Notes: a model not told the origin generated them from the sequence alone. Shown: positions 8,354-16,422, counted from the first letter of the stretch. The stretch is 64,000 nucleotides of DNA from Candidatus Acetothermia bacterium (GCA_016201405.1 JACQCZ010000001.1:72432-136431); one strand, 5' to 3'. A program made the numbers and translations.

Positions 8354-8445
8354 TGGCGGAGAAGGTGGGATTCGAACCCACGATAGGGGTTTAACCCTAT
8401 AACGGCTTAGCAAGCCGCCGCCTTCGGCCACTCGGCCACCTCTCC
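8354..8445 (-). tRNA. tRNA-Ser (anticodon GCT)
   Basis: Long variable arm class II tRNA. The acceptor GGAGAGG pairs with CTTCTCC, the anticodon stem GCGGC/GCCGT encloses loop TTGCTAA, and the T arm is GTGGG/CCCAC. CCA is encoded. It lies between the SRP RNA and the DHFR-like gene, same strand. Confidence 0.95.
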
Positions 8446-8507
8446 GGAATACTTGGCCATTCTAGAAATCCATGGGAGGCTTGTCAACCGATCCGATGAG
8501 CTTCAAA

Positions 8508-9044
8508 TCATTTCTGAACTTGGTAGTGCATCTGGACAATGCCACTTTTGAAAGCCTTCTGATTGACCAGTTTGAGATTTACTTCTTTCTGCAGAGAGCC
8601 GAAGAGAGAGATTCCGTCTCCTAACAACAATGGAAGCACGGAAAGAATAATTTCGTCTATTAGCCACTCTCTCATAAAACTCTGAGCCAGCGCGGCTCCA
8701 CCGACCAGCCAGATATCTTTTGTGCTCTTCTCTTTAATTGCGCGGACTAGATCTTTCAAATCGCCAGAGTAAAAGATGATATTGGCGTCGGGCACAGCTT
8801 TGAGCATTCTATGGGTAATCACATAAGTTGGCCTCTCTTTGCTCTCTGGCCACTCTTCGAATTGCAGCAGCCATTCATAGGTCTTGGCACCCATAATCGT
8901 TGCTGAAGTCGATTTGATCAGCTCAGAGTAGCCGTAGTCTTGTCCATCGGGGTTCTGATGTTGGGTGAGCCACGATAGATCACCGTCCGGCCTGGCGATG
9001 AAACCATCTAAACTGGCTGCTATATATAAAATCACTCTGCTCAT
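8508..9044 (-). CDS. Dihydrofolate reductase family / RibD C-terminal-like protein
   Basis: The 178-aa protein begins MSRVILYIAASLDGFIARPDGDLSWL, the standard opening of stand-alone RibD-C/DHFR-like reductases, and has the NADPH-binding region IWLVGGAALAQSFMREWLIDEI and LPLLLGDGISLF. These enzymes reduce pterin- or pyrimidine-like substrates; the true substrate is usually unknown. Start ATG at 9044 overlaps the stop of the broken DUF1697 gene upstream as ATGA, so the two formed one translational unit. It is unlikely to be the housekeeping DHFR because key folate-binding residues are not obvious. Confidence 0.85.
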   Translation of the reverse strand: MSRVILYIAASLDGFIARPDGDLSWLTQHQNPDGQDYGYSELIKSTSATIMGAKTYEWLLQFEEWPESKERPTYVITHRMLKAVPDANIIFYSGDLKDLVRAIKEKSTKDIWLVGGAALAQSFMREWLIDEIILSVLPLLLGDGISLFGSLQKEVNLKLVNQKAFKSGIVQMHYQVQK

Positions 9045-9574
9045 TCGATCAATTTCCGGATAGTATTCCAGCTACGCGTGGTCACCTTCCGTCCGAATTC
9101 CTTCTCAAGAATAGCCATCAGATCTGTCGTTCCAAACTTATCGGACAGCTTCAGAACACTGCACACTTCGCTAGCTGAGGCATACAGAATCTTGAAATTT
9201 TGGTCAGAAGATTCATACGGGATCTTTAGAGTGCTCTTGGTCTTCTCCACTAGAAATGTGATATAAAGCCTCGTCTCAGGCGTTACTTTCACGCTATTGA
9301 ATGGGTTGGCCTTCCACAATCTTTGCAACTCCTCCATGGTTCGTATCAGCACTCCAACGCTCAGCCCGAATCTTTCTTTCAGCGCATGTTCTATCCTCTA
9401 GGTTAGAATACTCGGGTTTGTCTCTGGTGCGTCAAATAGCAAATTCCCACTGGCAAGAATTGTCCTCACATTTCTAAAGCCCAGTGACTCAACGGCCTCT
9501 CTTAACTCGGCCATCTTAATGATCTTCTTGCCACCCACATTGATGCCGCGCAAAAAAGCTGCATATCGAGTCAT
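9041..9574 (-). pseudogene. DUF1697 family gene interrupted by an in-frame amber codon
   Basis: From ATG at 9574 the frame reads MTRYAAFLRGINVGGKK..., the characteristic DUF1697 N-terminus, through ILASGNLLFDA, then meets TAG at 9398-9400. The same frame continues without a shift (RIEHALKERFGLSVGVLIRTMEEL...) to a stop at 9041. The track lists only the second half as a 103-aa ORF from an internal GTG. One base change would restore a protein of about 177 aa, the normal family length. Other genes here end in TAG, so TAG is a real stop. It is probably a recent pseudogene, sequencing error or rare readthrough. Function of the family is unknown. Confidence 0.85.
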
Positions 9575-9586
9575 TTGACTTCACCT

Positions 9587-9672
9587 TGGCGGAGGGAGAG
9601 GGATTCGAACCCCCGAGGCTTTCACCTAACGGTTTTCAAGACCGTCGCCTTCGACCGCTCGGCCATCCCTCC
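9587..9672 (-). tRNA. tRNA-Ser (anticodon TGA)
   Basis: Class II tRNA with acceptor GGAGGGA, anticodon stem ACGGT/ACCGT enclosing CTTGAAA, a long variable arm and encoded CCA. It is the second serine tRNA within 1.3 kb and reads UCN codons. Confidence 0.95.
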
Positions 9673-9835
9673 GGATGAATCGCAAAAGAGCGTGCAGAAA
9701 GCGTATTGTAGATGGCGGTGTTTCCCCCGTCAAGAAGCCCGTTCTCTTCTCTCATGATTGCTCTCCAGAGGGCACGATTTGAAGCATTGTGTCTGATCGG
9801 CTACGATCTGACGTCAAATCAGACAGGAGCGCGGC

Positions 9836-10813
9836 ATGCTGCTCATCAGATTGGACCGAACAACATCGCGGATCGTCCTGGTCATCGCAGGGATAGCCCT
9901 ATTCATTATTGTGGTGTTTAGCATCTTCCATCTGGTGCGGTTTCGAGAGAATCTGGCGTCACAATTTAACAGCGAGGCTTCCCGCGCGGCGCAAATCTTC
10001 GCTGAATCGATCCATCTCGATGCTCCGCCCCAGCAGATCACCAACATCACCCACCAGTATGTTCGGGGAGATATTCTCTTTGCTCAGGTCGTTGAAGATG
10101 GCCAGATGATCGCGGAAGACCGCGTGGAGAGTGCCGAGGACCTCACTTTGACCGCCATTAATTTATCTGGGAATCTTTTTCGCAAAGAAGGCTGGCTGAG
10201 CGATGGCCATCATTATCTGGATGAGGCTCGCGCAATCACTTCAGGAGACGGGCATCTCAGCTATGTGCGAATCGGGTTCTCATTGCGAGAGGTCGATGCC
10301 GAGGTCTTGAGAGAGACCCTGATTGTGATAGGCTGGGGAGCGGGAATTCTCGTGCTTTTGGCTATCCTCCTCGGAGCCTACCTCTACCGCAGGTCTCGCT
10401 GGGATGATCAAAAGCCCATTCAGGAGTCTGGGTTCAGACAGAGCGCCGATCAGGATCAACATTTGCAGTCTGAGAATGGCAATCTGATCCCGATCCGATG
10501 GATTGAGGCCGGTCCGCTTCGCATCGACGGGGCGAGCAAAGAAGTGAAGTTGCGCCAGAATCATGTCGATCTCTCTCCCAAAGAGTATGACTTGATCAAC
10601 CTGCTCGCCTCTGAGCCAGACCGCGTCTTCTCCAATCGTGAGATCTTGCAAAGAGTCTGGGCAGGCGGATATGGAGCCACGGCCAAAGACGTCAAGCAAT
10701 ACATCTATTTATTACGCAAAAAGCTGGAGGCCGATCCCGAAAAGCCAGGCCTGATCGTGACCGTGCGCGGGTTCGGATACAAGCTTGTCTCAACGCAAGA
10801 GAGGGGGGATTGA
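9836..10813 (+). CDS. Membrane-anchored sensor fused to a C-terminal OmpR-type winged-helix domain
   Basis: The protein has an N-terminal membrane helix (about residues 14-34), an extracytoplasmic segment of about 120 residues, a second helix (about 160-182) and then a cytoplasmic linker leading to a winged helix (VDLSPKEYDLINLL ... DVKQYIYLLRKKLE ... TVRGFGYKL, about 235-320). There is no receiver, HisKA or ATPase domain. The sensor (FAQVVEDG ... SYVRIGFSLREV ... LYRR) resembles that of the kinase at 40947, and the winged helix closely matches the regulator at 42365. Topology is opposite to ToxR/CadC, whose DNA-binding domain is N-terminal. It is likely a one-component transcription factor acting from the membrane. 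Confidence 0.85.
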   Translation: MLLIRLDRTTSRIVLVIAGIALFIIVVFSIFHLVRFRENLASQFNSEASRAAQIFAESIHLDAPPQQITNITHQYVRGDILFAQVVEDGQMIAEDRVESAEDLTLTAINLSGNLFRKEGWLSDGHHYLDEARAITSGDGHLSYVRIGFSLREVDAEVLRETLIVIGWGAGILVLLAILLGAYLYRRSRWDDQKPIQESGFRQSADQDQHLQSENGNLIPIRWIEAGPLRIDGASKEVKLRQNHVDLSPKEYDLINLLASEPDRVFSNREILQRVWAGGYGATAKDVKQYIYLLRKKLEADPEKPGLIVTVRGFGYKLVSTQERGD

Positions 10814-10876
10814 CTCCATTTTGACCTCTTCGCGATTCTCATTTGACTGGAGGAATACCAAAATATGGAGGTTCTT

Positions 10877-11527
10877 ATGAAACACAAGTCAAGGCTGGGT
10901 CTTTTGGGCGGGTTGTTTGTTGTCTTTTTGATGGGCTGGGCTGGCCTTTCGCTCGAAGGTCAATCTCCAGCCCAACAACAGAAGAATGAGCTGATTCAAA
11001 CGGCGCAATCTGCCGTCGGACAGATCTCTCAGGCTCTGACGAGCATCCTGTTTGCCTGGTCCAAGATTCAAGTGGGGGATATGGAGAGCGCAAAGACTCA
11101 TGCCCACCAGGCGCTCAATATCATCGAAGGCAAAGATGGCCTGGAGTATGAGCCTTCCTATACCAAGCCCGAGGATGGCTTCACCGACAGCACCGGAGCT
11201 CTTCCGTATACCCTTCAGCTACTTGATAAGATCAAGGGGGCTACCCAGAATTCGGCAGGCTCTGACTATATAGTCGCAGCCGAGAATTCCGTCGTCTTTT
11301 TGCAAGCGACTCTCCCTCACATTCTCAAGGCGCTGGATCTGATGGCTTCTGCGGGGACTCGGGTTGACGACATCATGGTGGAGTTTCGTCAGTCTCAGGG
11401 TCTGCTGATGGCCGCCCGGGCTTCCCAGGAGGAGAAGGATCGCCCAACGGAAGGCGGAGTGAGGAGCATCTTAGCCTGGCTGAATGAGGGCGGTGCTACT
11501 AGCACTATCTTTGAGTATCAGCGCTAG
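10877..11527 (+). CDS. Exported helical protein, unknown function
   Basis: ATG at 10877 (MKHKSRLG) is placed seven or so bases after GGAGG; the track's ATG at 10865 overlaps that ribosome site. A signal peptide or anchor (LGLLGGLFVVFLMGWAGL) is followed by a mostly helical, Ala/Gln-rich soluble domain with a QVGDMESAKTHAHQALNIIEG segment resembling helix-bundle exported proteins. No catalytic motif is visible. It lies 63 bases behind the membrane-bound regulator and may be its target or partner. I do not recognise the family. Confidence 0.7.
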   Translation: MKHKSRLGLLGGLFVVFLMGWAGLSLEGQSPAQQQKNELIQTAQSAVGQISQALTSILFAWSKIQVGDMESAKTHAHQALNIIEGKDGLEYEPSYTKPEDGFTDSTGALPYTLQLLDKIKGATQNSAGSDYIVAAENSVVFLQATLPHILKALDLMASAGTRVDDIMVEFRQSQGLLMAARASQEEKDRPTEGGVRSILAWLNEGGATSTIFEYQR

Positions 11528-11598
11528 ATTGCAGATTTTTATCGAGGCGTAATGATCGGTTTAGGTCGCCGATGTCCGCTTTCCACAAGACTCGCGAG

Positions 11599-11628
11599 TT
11601 GACGCTGGCTTGACATCCCTTGTATGAT
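11599..11628 (+). promoter_or_regulatory. Putative promoter upstream of the cupredoxin-like gene
   Basis: TTGACG and TATGAT are 18 bases apart, ending 62 bases before the ATG at 11691. A second TTGACA overlaps the spacer. It is a good match to the housekeeping consensus. Confidence 0.5.
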
Positions 11629-11690
11629 TCGTTTGTGGTGAATTTTAGGGTTCATCTCAATATCAACAGCAGGGAGGCTCTCACACTATT

Positions 11691-12077
11691 ATGGAGAAAA
11701 TCTTAGCGATACTAGTGATTTTAGTAGCTGTTGGATTGGTCGGCCTTTCGATCTTTGGCCCCAAGAATTATGGCGGGACCGCGACCTTTGACAAAGAAGC
11801 CACAATCAAGATTGATCCAGGCCGAAAGTTTGACCCGGATCGTATTACCATGTCCAGCGGGCGGGTCAAGATTACGATCACCAACAACAACAACATTCTT
11901 CATCAGATCGTGATCTACGACAACGTTGAGCAGAGAATCATTGCCCAATGGGACAGCATAAAAGCAGGTGCGACCGAGACCCAATGGGTGGAATTGGTGC
12001 GCGGTCGCCGCTATGAGATGTACGATCCAACTTGGAAAGACAAGGGAATGAAGGCTGTTCTGATCGCGGGTAGCTAG
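11691..12077 (+). CDS. Membrane-anchored cupredoxin-like domain protein
   Basis: The 128-aa protein has one N-terminal helix (ILAILVILVAVGLVGLSIF) and an extracytoplasmic beta sandwich of cupredoxin type (FDPDRITMSSGRVKITITNNNNILHQIVIYD ... VELVRGRRYEMYDP). The His of LHQ fits the first copper ligand, but the C-terminal loop has no Cys-x(n)-His-x(n)-Met set, so type 1 copper binding is unlikely. A ribosome site (GGGAGG) lies about 13 bases before ATG, a little far. Stop TAG precedes the convergent mnmA end by two bases. Role unknown. Confidence 0.7.
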   Translation: MEKILAILVILVAVGLVGLSIFGPKNYGGTATFDKEATIKIDPGRKFDPDRITMSSGRVKITITNNNNILHQIVIYDNVEQRIIAQWDSIKAGATETQWVELVRGRRYEMYDPTWKDKGMKAVLIAGS

Positions 12078-12078
12078 A

Positions 12079-13188
12079 TTATAAGACCTGCGAATAGGCA
12101 ATTGGGGCAGGATTACAGCTCTGGATGGAGCGTATGATCCTGCCCCCTCCAAATACAGAATCTCCCCGATAATAGACGGCAATCTGACCTGGGGTCACTG
12201 CACGCTGCGGCTCATCAAACTGCACTTCGATAACATCGGCATCGGGTGTGGGCTTCAGAAGCGCCCCAAAGCTAGCGCTTCGATATCGAATCTTCACTTC
12301 AGCTCGCTCCTCGCACTTTATAGGCTCTCCTGCAATCCAATGGCTCTGATCGGCAATCAATCCTGCTGAATAGAGCGCCTGTTCAGGGCCGACAATCACT
12401 TGATTCTGCTGAGGATTGAGCCCCACCACGTAGATCTTGTGACCCATGCTCACTCCGAGGCCCCGACGCTGACCGACGGTATAGAGCGCCAGCCCCTCAT
12501 GATTTCCAACCACATTGCCTTCGGTGTCAAGTATTTCGCCTGGTCTTAATGACCCGTTGGCGTGCTGCTGCAGATAGCGCCGCTGATCTCCGAACGGCAA
12601 GAAGCACAAATCCTGGCTCTCCGGCTTCCGCGCTGAGACGAGATTGTTCTCGCGCGCGATCTGCCAGACCTCTCGCTTGTGAAGACTTCCAACAGGAAAT
12701 AGCACACGGCTAAGCTGCTTCTGATTGAGCCCATAAAGATAATAGGACTGGTCTTTGAGGGGATCATGCCCCTTGAGCAGATGATATGTTCCGCTCTCTT
12801 CAGCAATGCGGGCGTGATGGCCGGTGGCCAATAGCTCACAATCGAGCTTATCGGCCAGCTCTAATAGCTTTGGAAATCGCACTAGGCGGTTGCAGCGTGC
12901 GCATGGACTGGGCGTCAGACCTGCCAGATAATCTTCAATAAAAGGATCAACGACAGCACTCTTGAAGTCAACGCCCTCGTCAACCCAGTGATGCTCAATG
13001 CCGAGCTGCTGAGCGACGGCCTTCACTTCGAACGAGCAGCACTCGTTATAAGGCTCCTCGCGATTCTCATAAGACCAGAGATTGAGCGTCGCGCCAATGA
13101 CATCGTGACCCTGCTGTTTGAGCAAGAAGGCCGCAACGCTGCTATCTACGCCGCCACTCATGGCGACCAAAATTCTTCGCTTTGACAT
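12079..13188 (-). CDS. mnmA: tRNA-specific 2-thiouridylase MnmA (TrmU)
   Basis: MnmA puts the 2-thio group on U34 of Lys, Glu and Gln tRNAs. Start ATG at 13188 (MSKRRILVAM) gives the usual length of 369 aa; the track's longer start adds 18 unconserved residues. Landmarks are the PP-loop SGGVDSS (11-17), the first catalytic cysteine in SPCARCNR, TGHHARI, and the second cysteine in SQDLCFLPFGDQRRYL, followed by the C-terminal beta-barrel with VGQRRGLGVS. The sulfur probably comes from a cysteine desulfurase outside the window. Confidence 0.95.
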   Translation of the reverse strand: MSKRRILVAMSGGVDSSVAAFLLKQQGHDVIGATLNLWSYENREEPYNECCSFEVKAVAQQLGIEHHWVDEGVDFKSAVVDPFIEDYLAGLTPSPCARCNRLVRFPKLLELADKLDCELLATGHHARIAEESGTYHLLKGHDPLKDQSYYLYGLNQKQLSRVLFPVGSLHKREVWQIARENNLVSARKPESQDLCFLPFGDQRRYLQQHANGSLRPGEILDTEGNVVGNHEGLALYTVGQRRGLGVSMGHKIYVVGLNPQQNQVIVGPEQALYSAGLIADQSHWIAGEPIKCEERAEVKIRYRSASFGALLKPTPDADVIEVQFDEPQRAVTPGQIAVYYRGDSVFGGGRIIRSIQSCNPAPIAYSQVL

Positions 13189-13257
13189 CGTCAATCCCGA
13201 TTTTATTCTTGAGATTCTATCAAGAAAATCTCGCTCTCTCACCTCACATCGCCTTGC

Positions 13258-13288
13258 TTGACAATCCAGAAGAAGCTCGCTTTACTAT
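13258..13288 (+). promoter_or_regulatory. Weak promoter candidate close to the ATG at 13293
   Basis: A perfect TTGACA is followed after 19 bases by TACTAT, which ends only four bases before the ATG. If used, transcription would begin at about the start codon. The long spacer lowers confidence. Confidence 0.3.
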
Positions 13289-13292
13289 ACCC

Positions 13293-13877
13293 ATGCAAAA
13301 CTTATTTCTGATCATGCTGGGCATCATCGCTCTTGCCATTGGGCTCTTTGTGAGCCTGGTGATGTTTCAGCCTGCCAACACTCCTCCACGCGGCTCAGAT
13401 TGTGTCATCCAGGGGGGGCCGTGGAAGCCTACTCCCATCAAGGACTTTACGTTTGACCAGGTGATGAAGACAGAGGGCATCTTTGATGGCGAGTTGAATT
13501 CTGTATCGACCACTTGCATCCCTGTCAAAGATGCAGAATTTGCGCCCCGTGTCTCCAGCTTTGGCATTACGATCTTCAATCTCTCAGACCAGAATGCCAC
13601 TGTTGATATCAAAAAGATGCTCACATCCCACATTGACAGCCAGGCTATGCAGCAAGTCATTGTCAATAAACAGAATGTGAGCTGGTTCAGGAATGACTCT
13701 GAAAAGAGTGTCAGCTTCTTTTGGGAAGAGAAGCTCCGCTTCGTCTATGTTGAAGTCTCTGGCAACTTTGATGACCCGGCAGTAGCCAGCCTAAAAGATA
13801 AAGATCTGGACCTCTATATGGAAACACTACACGCAGTCGGCTCGGATGTCGTCAACACCATCTTAGGGGGATCCTGA
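13293..13877 (+). CDS. Membrane-anchored extracytoplasmic protein, unknown
   Basis: ATG at 13293 (MQNLFLIMLG) starts a hydrophobic helix (IIALAIGLFVSLVMF); the track's start at 13182 would run through the mnmA promoter region. No ribosome site is evident. The rest (194 aa total) is a soluble domain with one cysteine in SDCVIQGG and another in STTCIPV, and a FFWEEKLRFVYVEV strand region. Stop and the next start overlap (TGATG), so it is translationally coupled to the RnfC/PduS-like gene and probably works with it. I do not recognise the family. Confidence 0.65.
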   Translation: MQNLFLIMLGIIALAIGLFVSLVMFQPANTPPRGSDCVIQGGPWKPTPIKDFTFDQVMKTEGIFDGELNSVSTTCIPVKDAEFAPRVSSFGITIFNLSDQNATVDIKKMLTSHIDSQAMQQVIVNKQNVSWFRNDSEKSVSFFWEEKLRFVYVEVSGNFDDPAVASLKDKDLDLYMETLHAVGSDVVNTILGGS

Positions 13878-14962
13878 TGGCGGGCCCCATCACGACCAAT
13901 CCAAAAGAGGTCGCCCATCTCTTTCGAGATATGGGAATCGTGGGAGCTGGAGGAGCAGGCTTCCCAGCCTATTTCAAATATCTTCGCCCCACACCCATTC
14001 TCATCGTCAATTGCGAAGAGGGCGAGCCCGGCTACGAAGGCGATAAGCTCCTGCTTCGCACCTATACCGATCAGTTCAAAGAGGTTCTGGATGCACTCAA
14101 GAGCATCTTCAAATTTCAGCGGATTGTGATTGGAGCCAAAGAGAAGGATAAAGAGATGCTGGATGCGCTTAGCAAATCGCATGGCTTTGAGATGGCCTAC
14201 AGCCCATCGACGTATGGATATGGCGAAGAGCGCTGGCTGACCAAAGCGGTCACGGGCAAAGAGATTCAGGGACGCGATCTGCCCGCTTCTGTCGGGGTCA
14301 CGGTGAGCAATGTCGAGACCCTGTACAACATGTATCTGGCGCTCTTTCGGAATAAACCTGTGATTGATAAGTATCTGAACGTCTATGGCGAAGTGACCAA
14401 GCCGACTGTATTTTGTGCGCCGGTTGGGACGTTCTCGATTGATCTGCTTTGTCAGGCGGGGATTGACACATCACGTCATCATCACTTAATGCTAATAGAC
14501 GGCGGGCCGATGATGGGCGATCTGGCCGATGTGAGCCTGCACGCCCTGCTCAAGAAGACCAATGGGCTTTTGGTCGTTGACAAAGCCAAATATGTGGCCG
14601 ATCAAGTGGCATTCAAAGAGCTTCCGGGTCAGGCTCCGCCGACCTGGGAAGATACGCTGCCACGCATCATGGAGAAGCTCGGGCTGCTCAAGTATCTGAA
14701 ATGGCATCCGGACACAATTCATGATGTGCGAGACCAGATTGAGCGCGTCCGGCTCTATCTCAATCATGCTATCACGCCGATTGTGAAGTCTTCGATCCCG
14801 GTCGTCAGAGCAGGCGACAAGGTGAAGCGCGGCCAGCTCGTTGCCAAGCCAATTGATGGGGCAATCGAAGATATCAAGACACTGAGCGTTGCGCTCCACG
14901 CCAGCCTGGATGGAGTCGTCAAAGAAGTGACAGATACTTACATTGTGCTTCAAAAAGTTTAG
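13877..14962 (+). CDS. RnfC/PduS/NuoF-like SLBB-domain flavoprotein without 4Fe-4S domain
   Basis: The N-terminus GIVGAGGAGFPAYFKY ... VNCEEGEPG matches the NuoF/RnfC/PduS 51-kDa fold that binds FMN and NAD(H), with VSNVETLYN also typical. A SLBB-like region (FCAPVGTFSIDLLCQAGID ... MLIDGGPMMGDL) and a biotinyl/lipoyl-like C-terminal hammerhead (AGDKVKRGQLVAKP) follow. At 361 aa it lacks the cysteine-rich ferredoxin segment of RnfC, PduS and PrdC, so it cannot pass electrons through its own Fe-S clusters. It likely moves electrons between NADH and an unknown partner. The upstream membrane protein is translationally coupled. Confidence 0.75.
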   Translation: MAGPITTNPKEVAHLFRDMGIVGAGGAGFPAYFKYLRPTPILIVNCEEGEPGYEGDKLLLRTYTDQFKEVLDALKSIFKFQRIVIGAKEKDKEMLDALSKSHGFEMAYSPSTYGYGEERWLTKAVTGKEIQGRDLPASVGVTVSNVETLYNMYLALFRNKPVIDKYLNVYGEVTKPTVFCAPVGTFSIDLLCQAGIDTSRHHHLMLIDGGPMMGDLADVSLHALLKKTNGLLVVDKAKYVADQVAFKELPGQAPPTWEDTLPRIMEKLGLLKYLKWHPDTIHDVRDQIERVRLYLNHAITPIVKSSIPVVRAGDKVKRGQLVAKPIDGAIEDIKTLSVALHASLDGVVKEVTDTYIVLQKV

Positions 14963-14976
14963 TTATTTTATGGCGT

Positions 14977-16140
14977 TTAATATGTAGGAAGAGTCGGGTC
15001 TATCTCAGTTGCCCAGGCATCGATCCCGCCGATGAGATTCTGAGTTTTGCTGAAACCTGCTGCTTGCAATAACTTTGCCGCCTGACCGCTCCGAACTCCG
15101 ACTTTGCAGTAGACCACAATGGGAGTTGTGCTGTCCAGCTTTTGAAGATGACTGGGCAGATCCCCAAGCGGAATCAGAGTAGCTCCGTCAATGCGGCAGA
15201 TCTCCCATTCCTGTGGCTCTCGCACATCCAGAAGCTGAATCCTCTCCCCGCTATTCAATCTCTCTTTGAGTTGAAATGGGGTGATCTCCCATGTTTGATC
15301 ACGGATTGTGTTTTTATTTGGAGCCAGACCACAGAATTCTTCATAGTCGATTAACTGAGTAATTGAAGGCTTCTTGCCACAAACAGGGCAGTTTGGATCT
15401 TTGCGTAATCTCAGCTCTTGAAACTGCATACGCAGCCCATCAATGAGCAGCAGACGGCCCTGCAAAGACTCTCCAATCCCGACGATCAGCTTGATCGCTT
15501 CGATCGCTTGAATTGTGCCGACGAGTCCCGCCAAGACCCCGAGAACTCCCCCTTCTGCGCAGCTGGGGACGAGCCCAGGCGGTGGCGGGGTGGGATAGAG
15601 GCAGCGATAGCAGGGACCCGTGCGGGCATCGAATAGAGTCACTTGGCCGTCAAAGCGGAAGATGCTTCCATAGACATTTGGTTTTCCCAGAAGCACACAG
15701 GCATCATTCACTAAATACCGCGTGGGAAAATTATCGGTTCCATCCACGATGATGTCGTAGTCTTCAAATAATTCAAGCGCATTTGCAGATGCGAGGCGCG
15801 TCTCATACGTTCTTATGTCAATATGGGGATTGACTCCCAGCAATCTCTCTTTGGCTGCCTCCAGCTTGGAGCGCCCCACATCATGAGTGGAGTAGAGAAC
15901 CTGGCGCTGAAGATTGCTCTCATCCACCACATCAAAATCGACGAGACCCAAATTCCCAACACCCGCTGCCGCCAGATAAAGTCCAAGTGGGGAACCCAAC
16001 CCACCAGCCCCGATCAGCAGAACCCGGGCTTCTTTGAGCCTCTCCTGCCCGGCCATGCCCACTTCGGGCATGATGAGATGGCGGCTGTAGCGACGGATCT
16101 CCTCGTGACTAAAGGTTTGGCTCGCAATTGATGATTTCAA
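14977..16140 (-). CDS. ThiF/MoeB-type adenylyltransferase fused to a rhodanese domain
   Basis: The E1-like domain adenylates the C-terminal glycine of a sulfur-carrier protein: GAGGLGSP nucleotide loop, RQVLYSTHDVGRSK, DGTDNFPTRYLVND, and zinc cysteines CYRCLYP and CPVCGKK. The rhodanese domain at the C-terminus has the active-site loop VVYCKVGVRSG. This two-domain plan is that of MOCS3/Uba4 and bacterial MoeBR/MoeZ. The start is TTG at 16140; its ribosome site GGAGGT is the Gly-Gly codon pair at the end of the upstream sulfur carrier. The likely job is thiocarboxylation of that carrier for cysteine, molybdopterin or thiamine synthesis; which of these is undecided. Confidence 0.9.
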   Translation of the reverse strand: MKSSIASQTFSHEEIRRYSRHLIMPEVGMAGQERLKEARVLLIGAGGLGSPLGLYLAAAGVGNLGLVDFDVVDESNLQRQVLYSTHDVGRSKLEAAKERLLGVNPHIDIRTYETRLASANALELFEDYDIIVDGTDNFPTRYLVNDACVLLGKPNVYGSIFRFDGQVTLFDARTGPCYRCLYPTPPPPGLVPSCAEGGVLGVLAGLVGTIQAIEAIKLIVGIGESLQGRLLLIDGLRMQFQELRLRKDPNCPVCGKKPSITQLIDYEEFCGLAPNKNTIRDQTWEITPFQLKERLNSGERIQLLDVREPQEWEICRIDGATLIPLGDLPSHLQKLDSTTPIVVYCKVGVRSGQAAKLLQAAGFSKTQNLIGGIDAWATEIDPTLPTY

Positions 16141-16146
16141 ACGCGG

Positions 16147-16422
16147 CTAACCTCCAGCGACGGATGGCACAATGCGGATCTGGTCGCCCTCTTCAACCAG
16201 AGTCTGCTGGCGGTTGAGATAGCGGATATCTTCCTGGTTGAGATAGACATTGATGAAGCTGCGGATCTCGCCCCGCTCATCAAAGAGATGCGTCCGCAGA
16301 AGCGGAAACTGGGTTGCGAGCTTTTGGAGAAGCTCACCCACCGTTTCCCCGCTTAGGGTGAGCTTCTCATGGCCACCGGTGTAGAGGCGCAGGGGTGCTG
16401 GGATCAGAAGTGTACTGGGCAT
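16147..16422 (-). CDS. MoaD/ThiS-family sulfur carrier protein
   Basis: This 91-aa ubiquitin-like protein ends SVAGG, the di-glycine tail that is adenylated and thiocarboxylated. ATG at 16422 (MPSTLLIPAPLR) follows GAGAAGGAG by a normal spacing; the track's start at 16440 overlaps that site. The sequence RSFINVYLNQEDIRYL and DQIRIVPSVAGG is like the CysO/MoaD2 group that serves cysteine or cofactor synthesis. It sits directly upstream of its activating enzyme, with six bases between the genes. Confidence 0.9.
   Translation of the reverse strand: MPSTLLIPAPLRLYTGGHEKLTLSGETVGELLQKLATQFPLLRTHLFDERGEIRSFINVYLNQEDIRYLNRQQTLVEEGDQIRIVPSVAGG

Noticed and set aside
9398-9400. Amber recoding (reassigned TAG)
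   Set aside because: Other intact genes in the window (for example those ending at 11527, 12077 and 16147) use TAG as a normal stop, so general reassignment is unlikely.
9575-9757. 60-aa plus ORF
   Set aside because: It is the antisense of tRNA-Ser(TGA).
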